From NCBI GenBank assembly GCA_013407085.1, contig JACCGJ010010702.1, forward strand, positions 37,903-101,902: a stretch of DNA of 64,000 nt. Reading direction: 5' to 3'. The position numbers were made by a program, and so were the translations under genes. Source of the DNA: Atriophallophorus winterbourni (taxonomy: Eukaryota; Platyhelminthes; Trematoda; Plagiorchiida; Microphallidae). Shown piece after piece: positions 12,118-23,718 of this stretch. Position 1 is the stretch's first letter. Each line of letters opens with the position of its first letter. The notes under the pieces are model-generated. The model saw only the letters and a list, made by a program, of their open reading frames with translations. It did not search any database and had not been told where the DNA came from.

Positions 12118-12887
12118 CTATAGGTATTCAATTGATAGATTGTCATCTGTTTCGCAACTTTTCTTGCATAGTCTTTGCGTTACAACATATCTTGCCAGCA
12201 GAATTAAAAGGTAACATCCCGATAATGTATAAAAACAAAAATCTTGAGACTCACTATCGCACATAACCAAAGCTCCTATATCAATTAAGATGAAATGCTT
12301 AGGCATTTATTCTCGAAACGGTATTGTGGAATTGAAGTTTGTCTTGCTTACTATTGAGGTCATCTGAAAGTTTAAAATATCGTTAATAAATTATTAAATC
12401 TTCAATAGGTCATCTGTAAATTTTGTATACTTACGTATTTCTTTGGCTGCAAATAATTTATAAGTCATGAACATCACATGTAGCTTTCGACTCAAATTAT
12501 GTAAGAAATTATGCAGTTTCGCATTTTTTAATGCGGTAACAAAGTGTTTTTTTATTAAACCCTTGGTCGCAGCACCCAATTCAATTATAATTTTGGTGAT
12601 TAGATAATGAAAACAATAACTTGATCTTCAGGCAATAATAGAGCTTCGGAATATAAGTGTGGCACGTTATAGCACAGTATTTTATGCCGGACTTATAAAA
12701 TTTAGGTTTACATTCAATTAAAACGTAATATATTTAAAACAAACTGTAACTATGTTTTTACCTTGTGCAAAAGGCCCATACCAAATCAAATTTGTGTTTT
12801 TAATTATTGAATGATGACTGACTTACTCTTGTTTCCGAAAGTAGCGCACAAGTATGCGACGATTAAAATCAGTAAGACCAACTTCAT
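12118..12887 (-). CDS. Probable micro-exon gene, small secreted peptide
   Basis: Five exons can be joined on the minus strand: 12887-12827 (61 nt, ATG), 12446-12435 (12 nt), 12363-12352 (12 nt), 12275-12255 (21 nt) and 12146-12118 (29 nt, TAG). Donors are GTAAGT, GTAAGT, GTAAGC and GTGAGT; acceptors are TTATTTGCAG, AACTTTCAG, TTGATATAG and a weaker GCGAAACAG. All junctions are in phase 1, and the three small exons are multiples of three, so each can be skipped without a frameshift. The product would be 44 residues: a classic signal peptide (MKLVLLILIVAYLCATFG), an NKT glycosylation site, then short peptides KEI, DLN, ALVMCD and DNLSIEYL. Symmetric micro-exons behind a signal-peptide exon are the hallmark of schistosome MEG genes, which make variable secreted peptides. 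The last exon is the least certain, and further micro-exons may have been missed. Confidence 0.6.
12402..12413 (-). pseudogene. Decayed duplicate of a 12-nt micro-exon
   Basis: The minus strand reads AAATTTACAG then ATGACCTATTGA. This closely resembles the functional-looking micro-exon at 12363-12352 (acceptor CTTTCAG, exon ATGACCTCAATA). The donor GTAAGC is replaced by AGATTT, so this copy could not be spliced out. The last exon also begins ATGAC. It appears to be an exon duplicate that has lost its donor. Confidence 0.45.
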
Positions 12888-12931
12888 TTCGCAAATTTGT
12901 TCTGAATAGCGTGTCGAGTAGCTCACCAAAA

Positions 12932-12937
12932 TTTATA
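12932..12937 (-). promoter_or_regulatory. TATA box of the micro-exon gene
   Basis: TATAAA on the minus strand lies 45 bases upstream of the ATG at 12887. Transcription starting about 25-30 bases downstream would leave a very short leader. Confidence 0.5.
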
Positions 12938-13724
12938 GAATATCACACAAATGCTTCAGCCAATCGTAGATATCATGTTAAGATAATCAAATCATCACCG
13001 AATGGTTGAAACGCGTCACGGTGCAACTAGAGTATGCAAATTGTTCTTAAAATTTCAGTTGAAGTATTAGGGTGATTAGAATAAGTATATTTCTCATTAT
13101 CAGTATAAAATAGATCATGGTAAATTAGGTTCTATAAAACAATTGTGTTTTACGTTTGCATAGAAAAAATGAACCTAGTCCATTGCTGAAAAGGTACGAT
13201 CCATACGTATTCGCTTTTTATGGATTCACAAATAACACAAGCAACATGGTACAAATCATAAATAGAATCATTATTTGAAGATACTGTGATACTAATTCTG
13301 CAACCAAATTACGTTTCGCTCGTTTCATTTAACGCCAATCTGAGAATGAAGGATAAATGGTGGAAAATAGAATTTAGCTCCACGAATACCAAATAGCACG
13401 TCATATTTCATGTCATTATCACACAATTTGGAAAGCAAGCTTTAGTTCTCAAAATTTGCACTTATTTCTTGATCGTTAAAATCTGGTAAACAAATACGGT
13501 TTCGGATGTAGTAAATTACATTCTATTAACCGGAAGAATATTCGGTTTAGGCGATGGAGTCCAAGATTGCGATACGTATCTCATGGATAAATGTATGCAG
13601 TTTATAGTCATTGGGGTAGAGTTCTGAATATTCGTCGTAGCTTAAAAGGAGGCTAGGGGAAACGCAATAAAATGAACCTTAACTGCATGCTGTTCAATAG
13701 ACTGCCACGTACCTAGGTTTTAAA
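12938..13724. other. Upstream flank of the micro-exon gene
   Basis: This contains the presumed promoter region of the minus-strand gene. Nothing else was recognised. Confidence 0.45.
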
Positions 13725-14545
13725 CTGTTTTTCATCGGCATACAAAGATTTGGGGCTGATCAACTGAGCACAACCAACGACATTGTTCAAGTGACCCTAT
13801 AGCCTCCCATCTTCACTGTTGAAAGCTGTGAGCTTGAGATGGCAAGCATTTTAACCTGAACCGACTAAAGTCACAAATTAATGTACGAGATGTGGTAATC
13901 CGTGACCCGCTGTTTGCTGACGGTGAATCTGTTATTTCTCAATCCCGTAAACAGGTTCCGATCGTTAGTGAACGTTTTTCGTCGGCATACAAAGATTTGG
14001 GGCTGACAATCAGCATAAGCATGACCAACGACATTGGTTAAGTGACCCTATAGCTTCACACCATCACTGTTGAAACCTGTGAGCTTGAAACAGTACATTA
14101 TTTGAGAGATTTTGCAGATAACCTCATGGTAGTCAAGGAGATTGTTAAACGGATTTGCTGAGCAGATGCCCTTCTGTTTCGTTTGAATTCTCATGACTAA
14201 GACAACCTCGAGATGACGCCGAAGATAAAGATGATGATGTACTTACCAAACACGTAACAAATGCTTCAATTAACGGTAACGAGACCTGGACTATCCACAA
14301 GCGACAGTACCATCTACGCTGTCAGGGTTCTGGATGCAGAAATATAAACTGACGTATTTCGAAATGTTTACTCTGTTGTCAGTTAAAATCCGGAAGTCAA
14401 CCTTTGTGCAGACTGTGCTGCGATACAAAGACGTTTGCAAGAGAGATTTGTACACTCTCGTCATTGACATCACGAGTAACGATGTTCTTGCTCTTGACAG
14501 CTATCACAACATTAAAAAAACATCGCGTAACACTCACAGAAAACC
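13725..14545 (+). mobile_element. RTE-like LINE fragment with internal duplication
   Basis: The conserved reverse transcriptase stretch just after the catalytic box is present: RDPLFADGESVISQS is a damaged FADD region, and FSSAYKDLGLTISISMTND matches the usual FGLTIS-KTE segment. About 300 bases on, [20 protein letters not shown] and the following residues match the C-terminal region of the same enzyme family. The segment encoding SSAYKDLGL occurs twice, at about 13730-13845 and 13975-14090, roughly 80% identical. Stops and frameshifts occur throughout. A better-preserved C-terminus of the same LINE type lies at 57936. Confidence 0.65.
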
Positions 14546-17500
14546 TTCAGTAAAATTTAAATCAAATATCGCAATTTCCTGATGGGACGACATGCAAGCG
14601 GCATTCTTTTTATTCTTCGACGTCACACATAAAATGCTAGGCTTTGTACTCATGGCTACAATTTGCATACTACTGAACAAACTGAATATGTTTATAAAGG
14701 GAGACAAGCACATTTACTATAGCTTCCTAAATTTGGATATGAAAAAAAATCACAAATGGCTATATCCGATTACCATACTTGAACCAACGTGAATCCGAGG
14801 TGTTCCTTGTGCTAACTAAGGGTGGATCAACTGCTCGTAATTTGTCTACATACATTAACGTACGAAGAACGGATGCAACCCCTTCAAAGAAGCATTCAGC
14901 GAGATTGAATCACATATTAACATATTATTATTATGTAACATAATTTGAATCATCCATTAATTTTTTTCAAATATCCAGAATCTCAATATATTCACAGCTA
15001 CTCAGCGGCAATAAAAACTGCTCATCACCTTAGTAAATGTTGCCGATGATTTCATTCTTTACGTGACTCTTTCATTTGTAATGCACTCTTCGAATTTATT
15101 AGTGCCACTTCTAACAACGGAATTTTTACTAAAAATTTGGGAACAATCGTTTTGTAGCGATTTAACTTCGCCTGTTTATAACCACACGATGATAATTCAA
15201 CGGGACGTTAGTTCTCGCTTGATTATCATTTATTATTTCCGGTAACTAACATTTGCCATGCTATGGTAATCATGATGCAACGTGCTTTAAGCCAACATGA
15301 AAATTTTAATTCCTTTATCGAAAAAAGGTAGAGATAGAATTCAAAATCATCGTTACAGATTAATTGTGGCCTCATCCAAATCCTCTGTGTGATCCGGGGC
15401 CTTGATAAGTAATTTCTAACCATATCCTTGATAAACCTATCGCTTTTATCATTTCCAGTAGCCATTAAACGATTGGATTAGTTCTGGAAATTCATTGAAA
15501 GAGCTTCGTTCAAGCATTCAAATGTCAGTCTGTGGACAATTTGTTGCAAGGGGTGCTTCGTTTATAAATAAAAAACAGATTTAAGGTCATTGTATTCATT
15601 TGAGGATGTGTCGTGAATTAGTTTCACTTCATTAGGTCCCCTTAAAATCCAACGCTGGCCTTGCATTTGAGTTACATTGAGCAAACTTTCAATTGTGATT
15701 CATTATATTTGCACATCGCAGAAATTTGTCTATTTCACCGCTGGCGCGAACAAGCTTTTCAATCACACGTATAGACACGTGAAAACCTTCAAATATCTCA
15801 TTAGAGCATAGCATAGTTTGAATAGGCGCATTCTTTATTGTCACAGAAGAACGTACACGAAATTTTGGAATAGAGCACATGTTACTTTATCAAACACCAC
15901 AATTTATTCTTGATTTTTACATATTTCACGATTATAAAAAAGCTTACAACAAGGTACGAATTCCTATCTTCGAAGATGATGCCACGCTTAGCATAATTTC
16001 AATGGTCGTACAATCATACTACCCCGTCATATTTCAAGGCCATTTTTAACAACATGGTTATTTTCAATTGCTTCAGATAACAAACTCTGGAAAAATAATT
16101 ATTCAAGATGCTGCACCGATTCAAACCTCCGTAAATAAATTCTGATTAACGACATCAGGTCATTAACATCATCACCTTCGTCAGAGACAGTATTACACCA
16201 GTAGCATGTACCGAATGTTTAACTGCGATGCAACCTGAAAAAGTTGAAAACCCTGAAAGATAGGAAAGGGTGAGATTTGAATAGCTTCGAATTCCATAAA
16301 AAATAGGCGCAAAAAAAAGGATGAGGTGCATACACCTCGACGAAACAGCATTTAATTAAAGTCTCATGAACTAATAGAGTTTCATCAGCACGACAGATTC
16401 ATTACGGCTTTCAGATTCCAAGAAATTTAACATTTGAAGAGTTATGGTGAGAAAAGAAACAGCCGACAATATATCGAATATTACCTCTGAAGTTAAACAA
16501 ATCTTTCTTCAATGGTTGCATCGATTGTGCTTCAAATGAGAAACACAATTAATTTAATTGTACCATGAAGAGTGGAAATTTCGATCGAAAATGTAAGTTT
16601 GGGTAATTACTTCTCGATATATATATATATATATATATATATTGCTTTGTAATGAAATCTAATTACATTAAAATAAAGTCTTTTATTATTCATTCCATTA
16701 TTCTCTTCGTTAGTCGTATATATGCTAGTTTTAATTGTGAATTTTTCCTGACCGTCGAGAAATAATTTGATGTTTTCTGCATACGTGATTAAACCTATCC
16801 AGTTGAGTCAGTGATTCATGGTATTTTTCATCGAGGGCCCTGTAAAATGGTCCATGTTCAAATTTGTTCTCGTTCAAGAATGGAGAGTGATTCGCACAGC
16901 AGAGTTTCCGATTTGAGGTCAACTTTCTAATGGAAAAAATATCATATGCTTCTGTTCAAATGTCAGGTCATACATATGCATTAAAATGTGATGATGTTCA
17001 AATATCTATCGAGATTTGAATTTCATGATGAAAACTACACATGATTAATTTCTATTTTTATATGCACAGATTGATTGCTTGACCGGAATGAGTATATGAA
17101 AGTGGTTTAGTCGTACGGATGTAGGAATTATCATTAAAATTTGATGTGACGATAACCAATATACTGGCTCACTACACGTACACATTCTCGGTCTAATTCA
17201 TGTCAAAGCATGAATCATGATAGCGTGGATTTGGTTATCCGGGGTTTCAAACATTAGAGGGTGTGCATGAAAGTACGAAGAACGGTGAGAATTCGGTCAA
17301 CAAAGTGTCTCTATTAGACAAATTCTGAAGGATCACATTATTCTTTGCGTTGTTTACTGAGACTCATCTTCCTATCAGTCTAATCTATTTTCGTAACACC
17401 AAACAATTGTAAACATACACATGATTAATGTTTTCCCAATTACGAATATTTATCGATAATATCCACTAATTTGTGCGTCCCTCGTAATATGCCTAATATC

Positions 17501-18947
17501 ACACGGCAAATATTAAAACGACGAAAATGCTGAACTACGTCACAATATATTGTTGCTGTTTGAAAAACAATTAGCAAAATGACTCAAGATTGGTTCCTTG
17601 AGCTAATGAATAATTTTGTTCTCTTGTATGTGTACAGTGTATTCGATGGGATAACTTGATACAGAGACCAAATTGGTTTTGCAACTTCAAAATTGTAACT
17701 GAAACTGCGATTTTTCTGGATTAAAATGCTACATAAATGGGCTAGTTTGGAGAGAGATTCAATAATATTTTACTAAGATAGGTTAAACGGTCGATATAAT
17801 AATGCAGAACAACAATGTATATGGTACGGGGTTTGACTCATACCATAGGATTTATTGCTGAATATTCGTGAAGTTAAGCAAAGATTTCCGGGCATCATTG
17901 TTGACAGCGTTGGTATAATCAACGAAACAAACTTGCGGTGCTTTTGATTTTGTATCAAGAGGATGGAATAACTGGTGCGTCAATCATCCAACTATTTTCC
18001 CGATATGTAAACGGATAAGTAATTCCACCTGACAGCTCAAAACAATTCGCCGAAGCTCAATACTTTTTTGTACATTGAATAAATGCGATGTCGGGTGTGC
18101 TTTCCAGGATCGCTTTTGCGAATTGGAGTGATACGTACCGGCTTCCAGTAGTCGGGCAATATAAATGTCGCTATGCATCTATTAAACATAGATCAGATGG
18201 GCAAAAAAATTCACAAGCGCATTTGTTCAGCATGAGAAGACAAAAATTATCAAGTCTCGCAGGCTTTGAGTGAGGCACTGCGGAAAGAGCAGACATTAGA
18301 TCCAATACGCTTGTGGAACGTGGTGTTGAAAATGAAGATGGTGCAAAATATTATCGGTAAATGCATTAACTCCAACGGGTGGGGATAAGAAAGATTCATT
18401 TGAAGTATTATTATCAGGAATAAAATGAAATTCCTTTCCACTCAATTGTTTGAGTGCGTTCTATAATTGACGACTGTTTTTCGTGTAAAACTTCCTCAGA
18501 CGTTGGATTTCAAGCTTAATATACATAGACATCTGAGAAACAATGTCTCGATCAAAATTTGTATATGCATTTTTCCTCAGTTTTCGGATGACTCTCTATT
18601 CGTTGAATCAGGATAGACAAATGTAGTTTCTTGGGACAGCGTATTTCAAAAAATTGAGGTACTAAATTAAAAATAAACATTCATGGGAAACGTCTAGAAC
18701 CGGGAAGGTATTAAAGTCAATGTCATTGAGCATTATTCTCAGGGCTGCAACATTGTCAGGTTCACAAGTTAACAATGTTCGTACGAAACAAGAGAGTAAA
18801 TAGAAGTGGTAAAGTGATTATGGTCTCCAACAAGTGAGAACAAAGACTTTTGATAAGGGGCGATTTCAAAACGACGTTCATCTAAAATGCACGAAAATTG
18901 TCAGAATGACAGCTGGGAATGACATACGCTTTTATCAAAATAAGTGA
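14546..18947. other. Gene-poor stretch
   Basis: No gene could be supported. An (AT)n microsatellite is listed separately. Short motifs that resemble a LINE palm (DYKKAYNKV near 15933 on the + strand) are too small and isolated to call. The open frames at 15226-15465, 15689-15880 and 16731-16922 on the minus strand are within chance length and lack recognisable domains. Confidence 0.45.
16617..16642. repeat. (AT)13 microsatellite
   Basis: An uninterrupted AT dinucleotide run of 26 bases. Confidence 0.95.
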
Positions 18948-19295
18948 TTGAAAATAAGAAAGATGTCATGGTTGGCATTCAACGGCCATACAGGAAACTT
19001 CAGTTTTGTCAAAGGTGAAAATGATTTTATTAGAGTCACAGCACTCTTTGCGGACGAAAGTAATAACTCCACCACCACGAATTACAACGTAGAAGGCCCA
19101 ATCAAAACGAAATCAAAGAGAAAACCTTCAATACTAATCAAATCAGTGTCAATTTCAGAATGAATCAAAGTTTCCTGGAACATAGTGACGTCATAATAAA
19201 TGGAACGGTGTGAACTAAGGAGAAAAGAGATCTCACCAAATTTGGGCCAACAAGATCGCATATTCAAAGATAAGATAGCGGGTGAGGGCATACGA
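18948..19295 (-). mobile_element. CR1-like LINE endonuclease N-terminus, fragment
   Basis: On the minus strand the frame ILSLNMRSCWPKFGEISFLL followed by VTMFQET matches the start of an apurinic-type endonuclease of CR1/jockey-like LINEs (the N-R-S-KF-E-L...ITET pattern). After a frameshift, GGVITFVRKECCDSNK matches the GGVAI-R block of the same domain, followed by stops. It is separate from the endonuclease at 19.8-20.7 kb, because the start of the domain occurs in both, so at least two elements are stacked here. Confidence 0.6.
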
Positions 19296-19479
19296 GTTGT
19301 TGCGCGACGTCGACGAAAAGCAATTTACCAACTTGTGCGATGCTTCTTTTTCTCTGTCACCGATTTTTTTGATAAACTATTCAACGTTTTTAGAGTGACG
19401 GAGCAACATGTTTTATCTGGGAATTTCGATTCAACAATGTGGTATTACGTAATTCTTTTAAAATGCATCAGTTACAGTA

Positions 19480-20720
19480 TCAGTATCAGTGTTGCAGGGA
19501 GATAGACAACCAAGTCGAAACAAGTGCCTAGATACTTTCGATGTGTGCTTGGGCGAGTCTCATATCGAAAAAAACGTTGCAGCACGTATCTTGGGAACTG
19601 TGATATTTCGCGCTCCCTTGTAACGGGTCCAAGTCTTACATGGGGGAGTGAGCTTGTAACACCTTCATCTTGTGTCGTGTTTATGTACGCTACGGGAGAC
19701 TGAGGCCGACCACCCTTGAGGTTTACTGTTTCTGCAAACGTATAACAAAGGGGCGAATCGATCCTGAAGTTAAAGGATGTTTTTCTTGATCTGCCCCAGC
19801 ATGTCATCCACATGATCAATGCTTTGCCACGGGAGAAGCCCGTCTGCCTGCAGAAGGGTAGCAGGGTCGATCCTATGAAGTCATCGAGACAGCTGAAGTA
19901 TGGGTTTATCGAATGACAAGAGTAATTCGCAGACTAACACTACATTATCGCTCTTTCCTAGTGGTGGTGAGAAGACCAAATGTTTAATACCGCTTTCAAC
20001 TGTTCAAATAACTAGGTCGAGAGTAGACGAAGATTAACCCTCTCGGAATCTAGTTTGTTTGTTTACGCGTTGGTGGAGTGCATGGGAGGGTAGCCAGTTC
20101 AGAAAGTCGTTCACGTACCTTGAAGCATGCGAGTTTTGGTACTCCGAAGATTAGAGCACCTGACGCCATGGTCGGATGCGACGAAAGCTTGATTAACAAG
20201 AGAGCATCCTCTTTCAAACTAGTGTTTGGACCAAGGTAGACGCAGCTTAGCACTATACGCGTGCATCCATGCATGGGCAAGGCATATATTGTTTGTACGT
20301 TCGTGTTATAAAGAGACATTTTATTTCTCAAAAGGGATAGCATTATTAACAAGGAGCAGCGCCCCTCCAGTCACCTTACCAAGAGGTCGATCGCATAATC
20401 CCGTTAGCTATTGCAGCCGATACATGGTCATCATGAGCTAACCATGATTCCGCGAAATTCTTGTAGTGGGTGCCAGCAACTCTACAGAGGAGTTCAGCCC
20501 ATTTAGTTCTAAGCGTTTTTATGGAACAGAAGAGCACTATCGCATGGGACTGGACTCCTGGTGTTAGGGGCAGCTAAGAGCTATTTGTCCTTGGGCGTAA
20601 TACCCAAGGCTGCTCCGCGTTTTTTAGAGGCTTAATTTCATCAAGAGACAGAGCATTCGTTTTTGAAACGAATGACAACTCTGAGCATCCGGATTCATCT
20701 TCGTGGTGCGAGTCAATGCA
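19480..20720 (-). mobile_element. CR1-like LINE ORF2 endonuclease, frameshifted
   Basis: Reading the minus strand from 20720, the endonuclease order is visible despite stops and frameshifts: VLFCSIKTLRTKWAELLCRV, then ESWLAHDDHVSAAIANG, a damaged GGALLLVNNAIP block, CTRIVLSCVYLGPNTSLKED and LSSHPTMASGALIFG, where the family normally has GDFN. Further down, HRIDPATLLQADGLLPW and RYKGARNITVPKIRAATF look like the linker between endonuclease and reverse transcriptase. The reverse transcriptase itself is absent. This is a dead copy, collinear with the ORF1 fragment at 20740-21730. Confidence 0.6.
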
Positions 20721-20739
20721 ACTCAACCACGATTTATTC

Positions 20740-21730
20740 TCTTAACTACGTATCGCAACGGTGGCGTTCTTCAATGTTGGAGTAAAATTGTCTTGAGGTA
20801 GCTTTATTGTCACACTACTGCCATTTACTGAGTTTCGCCTCGGGAGCGAATACACTGAGCTACGATTTACACCTAACTTCGACTTTTCAGCTCTAATTAT
20901 GCTAGACTTTTGCTTCTGGGCGGGATGATGGGTTGCACCACACACTTACCCTCAACGTGATGAATTTTCTTAGCTTTTGAAAGAAAGTAGTCGCGATCTC
21001 ACTGTTTTGCGAATTCGACTACAATTGGCCGCGGCGCTCTGGTAGATGTGTCGTTTGGGTCACCTTCCCATTTGTCGACTCGGTGATCTCGCTTCAGCGG
21101 AATAGTAGAACGCATACCTGAAGGATGGAGTAGGTCGATGACCTTCCTGGGGTCACTTTTCTTACGAGACTTTGAGTCTCAGATAAAAGGCTCAACCAGT
21201 ATCATGTATTGGACGTTTCTGGACCGTGTTCAGATACCTTGGTTTCAGGCTCGCTAATCAGCAACCACTTTTCTCAAGTTGTGGACTTCCCGTGCAAGTA
21301 CGCGAGCATCCTAAGTTGGGTTAGTATGGCCACCTTAATTTTCCCTGACTTCTTCCCAGATAGCCTTCGGAGGACAGGAAAATGCCGTTGGTTTCACTTT
21401 TGGTGATCTCAAGGGAGTGTTATGCTGGATGGAGGCAGACGGGACTACTGACCTAGCTACTTCAGAAAAGGTTTTGGTCTTCGGAGAGGGACGTAGGAAA
21501 GAACGCTTACGTTCCTCAAGACGCTTCCGCTCCTCAACCAACGTTTCTACTGGATTCATGCAGTTAACGCATAGCCATTTAAGCCATCGATGGGCTGCAT
21601 AAATCTTAAAGTGAGTTGGCGACAGTCCAGAGCATTTGGGATGTGCCCAACGCAGGTTCACGTTGCAATCTATACCTTCAGGTAAACATTTGTTTCACTT
21701 AGAGCAGAGACAATGAGAACAACTTTGAAT
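20740..21730 (-). mobile_element. CR1-like LINE ORF1 with PHD-type zinc finger
   Basis: On the minus strand, CLPEGIDCNVNLRWAHPKCS, then a spacer and WLCVNCM, give the Cys/His spacing of a PHD-like finger found in ORF1 of CR1-like elements; one Cys is replaced by Asn in DCNVN. Basic and Ser/Pro-rich sequence (VEERKRLEERKRSFLRP) follows. A segment with RPIVVEFAKQ then DRDYFLSKAKK matches the RNA-binding part of such ORF1 proteins. Stops interrupt the middle. It lies directly upstream, in transcription order, of the endonuclease fragment, so the pair is probably one old insertion. Confidence 0.6.
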
Positions 21731-21820
21731 CATTTTGCATATTTATTTGTTGAACTTATAAAATGAATAAATTTCGAAAATTTCAGCTGCGTATAAACAA
21801 AATTCAAACCGGGCGAGCAT

Positions 21821-22057
21821 TTAATTCAGTTTTGCAAGAAAATAGTCACGATCGCACTGCTTTGCGTATTCGACTACAATTGGCCGCGACGATCTAGTAG
21901 ATGCTTCGTTTGGGCAACCTCTACATTTGTCGACCTGGTGAACTCGCTTTAGCGGAGTAGTAGGGCGCATGCCTGAAGCAAAATTGACCCTTGGTTGCCC
22001 TGAACACATTGTGGAAAAACGAATAATTAGATTCAACTTTGACGGGAAAAAATTCAA
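21821..22057 (-). mobile_element. Second CR1-like ORF1 RNA-binding segment
   Basis: The minus-strand frame contains MRPTTPLKRVHQVDKCRGCP and RPIVVEYAKQCDRDYFLAKL. This repeats the ORF1 part also seen at about 20985-21140 (RPIVVEFAKQ...DRDYFLSKAKK). It therefore belongs to another copy of the same LINE, inserted or duplicated next to the first. Confidence 0.55.
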
Positions 22058-23346
22058 GAATTAATATTGTGCACGGCTGATTCAAAGGCTCCGCTATGTT
22101 TGTGTACTGTAAGATAAGCAACATCAAGGAAGAAAAAAAGAATATCGTAAGTTTGGGTAGTTCAATGTTCTATCTTTAACTGGGGCAAAAGTAGTGAAAC
22201 CTAATCTACAACAAGTTTCACAAATATAAATGTGCTATTTACATACGCATACATATAAATATGGCATTTTACGGTATCATCTGTCATTTTTACAATACTG
22301 ACAGCTGTGTATAAAAGTTGAGGAAATTACAAAATTTACAAAACTTATATGTTTTTATTTTCAAGGTGACAAATCTCAACTATGTACTTTGTGAATTAAA
22401 GACCCAAAATACGAATTATTCAATTGTATCTAGATTCACATGATTATGTGTTTAAACCACTAGTTTCATGAGCAAGCGTATAACAGAGACTCCAGCGCTA
22501 AATGTACGATTTTATATTTTAATCATTTCTCATTATTCAGTTAAATCATTTTTAATAACTTTTCGACGGATAAACTAAGTAATGAATTTGAATGCTAGGT
22601 ATTTTAATTATATTCTTTCAGTATTCACATTTGAATTCCATTATGATTTTCAGCGATTTTTAAAAGTATTTTTGAGAATGTGCCGACCAGATTTTCGCTC
22701 GACCCTAAGATACGGATTCGCATTTGTTCTACAAATCGGAAAACTGTTTGTCGAAACAAATAGTCAGCAATGCCTGCAGATACTTTATGATTTCAACTAT
22801 ATTGTAATGAGTGGGGAACATATTTGGTACACAAAACATTTGCTGCAATGTCGCGAGTAATTTCAGAAAATATTTCATGCATATGCGAATGTTCTGCTTG
22901 TTTGCTGCAAATAATAATCGTTTTAGCAATTTCATCGAAAAGAAAACGCTATATTTTAAAGTAAAGTAAATATTTTTGTGTACAACTTATTCAGAAATAT
23001 GAAGCAGCATGAATGTAGAAAAATTAGTATTTATCATTGGTGCTTTAATTCATTACATCAATGCGACGATTATTAGAAAATAAGGCCTCATTCACGTCTT
23101 TTAAATACTCATTATACTTCTTCCATATTTGTATCAAAGATAAATGTTTAGTGCATTATAATGCACGGTACATGCGGTGGGTTTCAATGCGTTCCTCTGT
23201 ACTTATACTTAACTAAGAATCAATTAGGCGTTTGCTATGTTAAAAGTATAATCGATCATATAAAAATACTATGATTGAAGCTACTTATGAGTAATCCTAG
23301 AATAGACATTTATACTAATTTGGTCAAAAGTTGTATTTTTATAGTA
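22058..23346. other. AT-rich spacer
   Basis: No gene or repeat recognised. The 92-codon open frame at 22582-22860 is within chance length and shows no domain. Confidence 0.45.
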
Positions 23347-23371
23347 CACTCGAATCTCGGTACTATGCCAC
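23347..23371 (+). repeat. Left terminal inverted repeat of the Tigger element
   Basis: This 25-base terminal repeat matches the complement of 24813-24837 with three mismatches. It contains the first TACTATGCCAC motif. Confidence 0.85.
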
Positions 23372-23718
23372 CTCGGTACTATGCCACTCTCGCTACTATG
23401 CCACTTTTGCTCGGTCCCAACAAAATTCAATACAAAAAAATTTACTATGCCACTCCCTACTCTCGTTACTATGCCACTATTCTGTGGCTATTTAAAAGTG
23501 CATGTTTGCGCATTTTACGCATATAGTCAGCCGGTTTCAAGGTCAAACACGCGATGTTTCTCCCTGACCTAGTTACAACAAGCCAATGAGCTCACGCACA
23601 ACAACAAGCCTCTTTCCTACTCTTGCTTTAAGTATCGATAGATAGACCCACGAAAGCGCGCGCACAAACAGACACTCACAACAGTGACATCGTTATTTTT
23701 CAAACTATTCAGTCCATA

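Noticed and set aside
12577..12900. Further possible micro-exons between exon 1 and the first 12-nt exon
   Set aside because: Candidate AG...GT pairs (for example 6-nt CTACAT before GTGATG near 12480) have weak acceptors or lengths that break the frame.
15905..16120. DYKKAYNKV resembling a LINE palm motif
   Set aside because: Only nine residues match and the following sequence lacks GVRQG and FADD; too weak to call.
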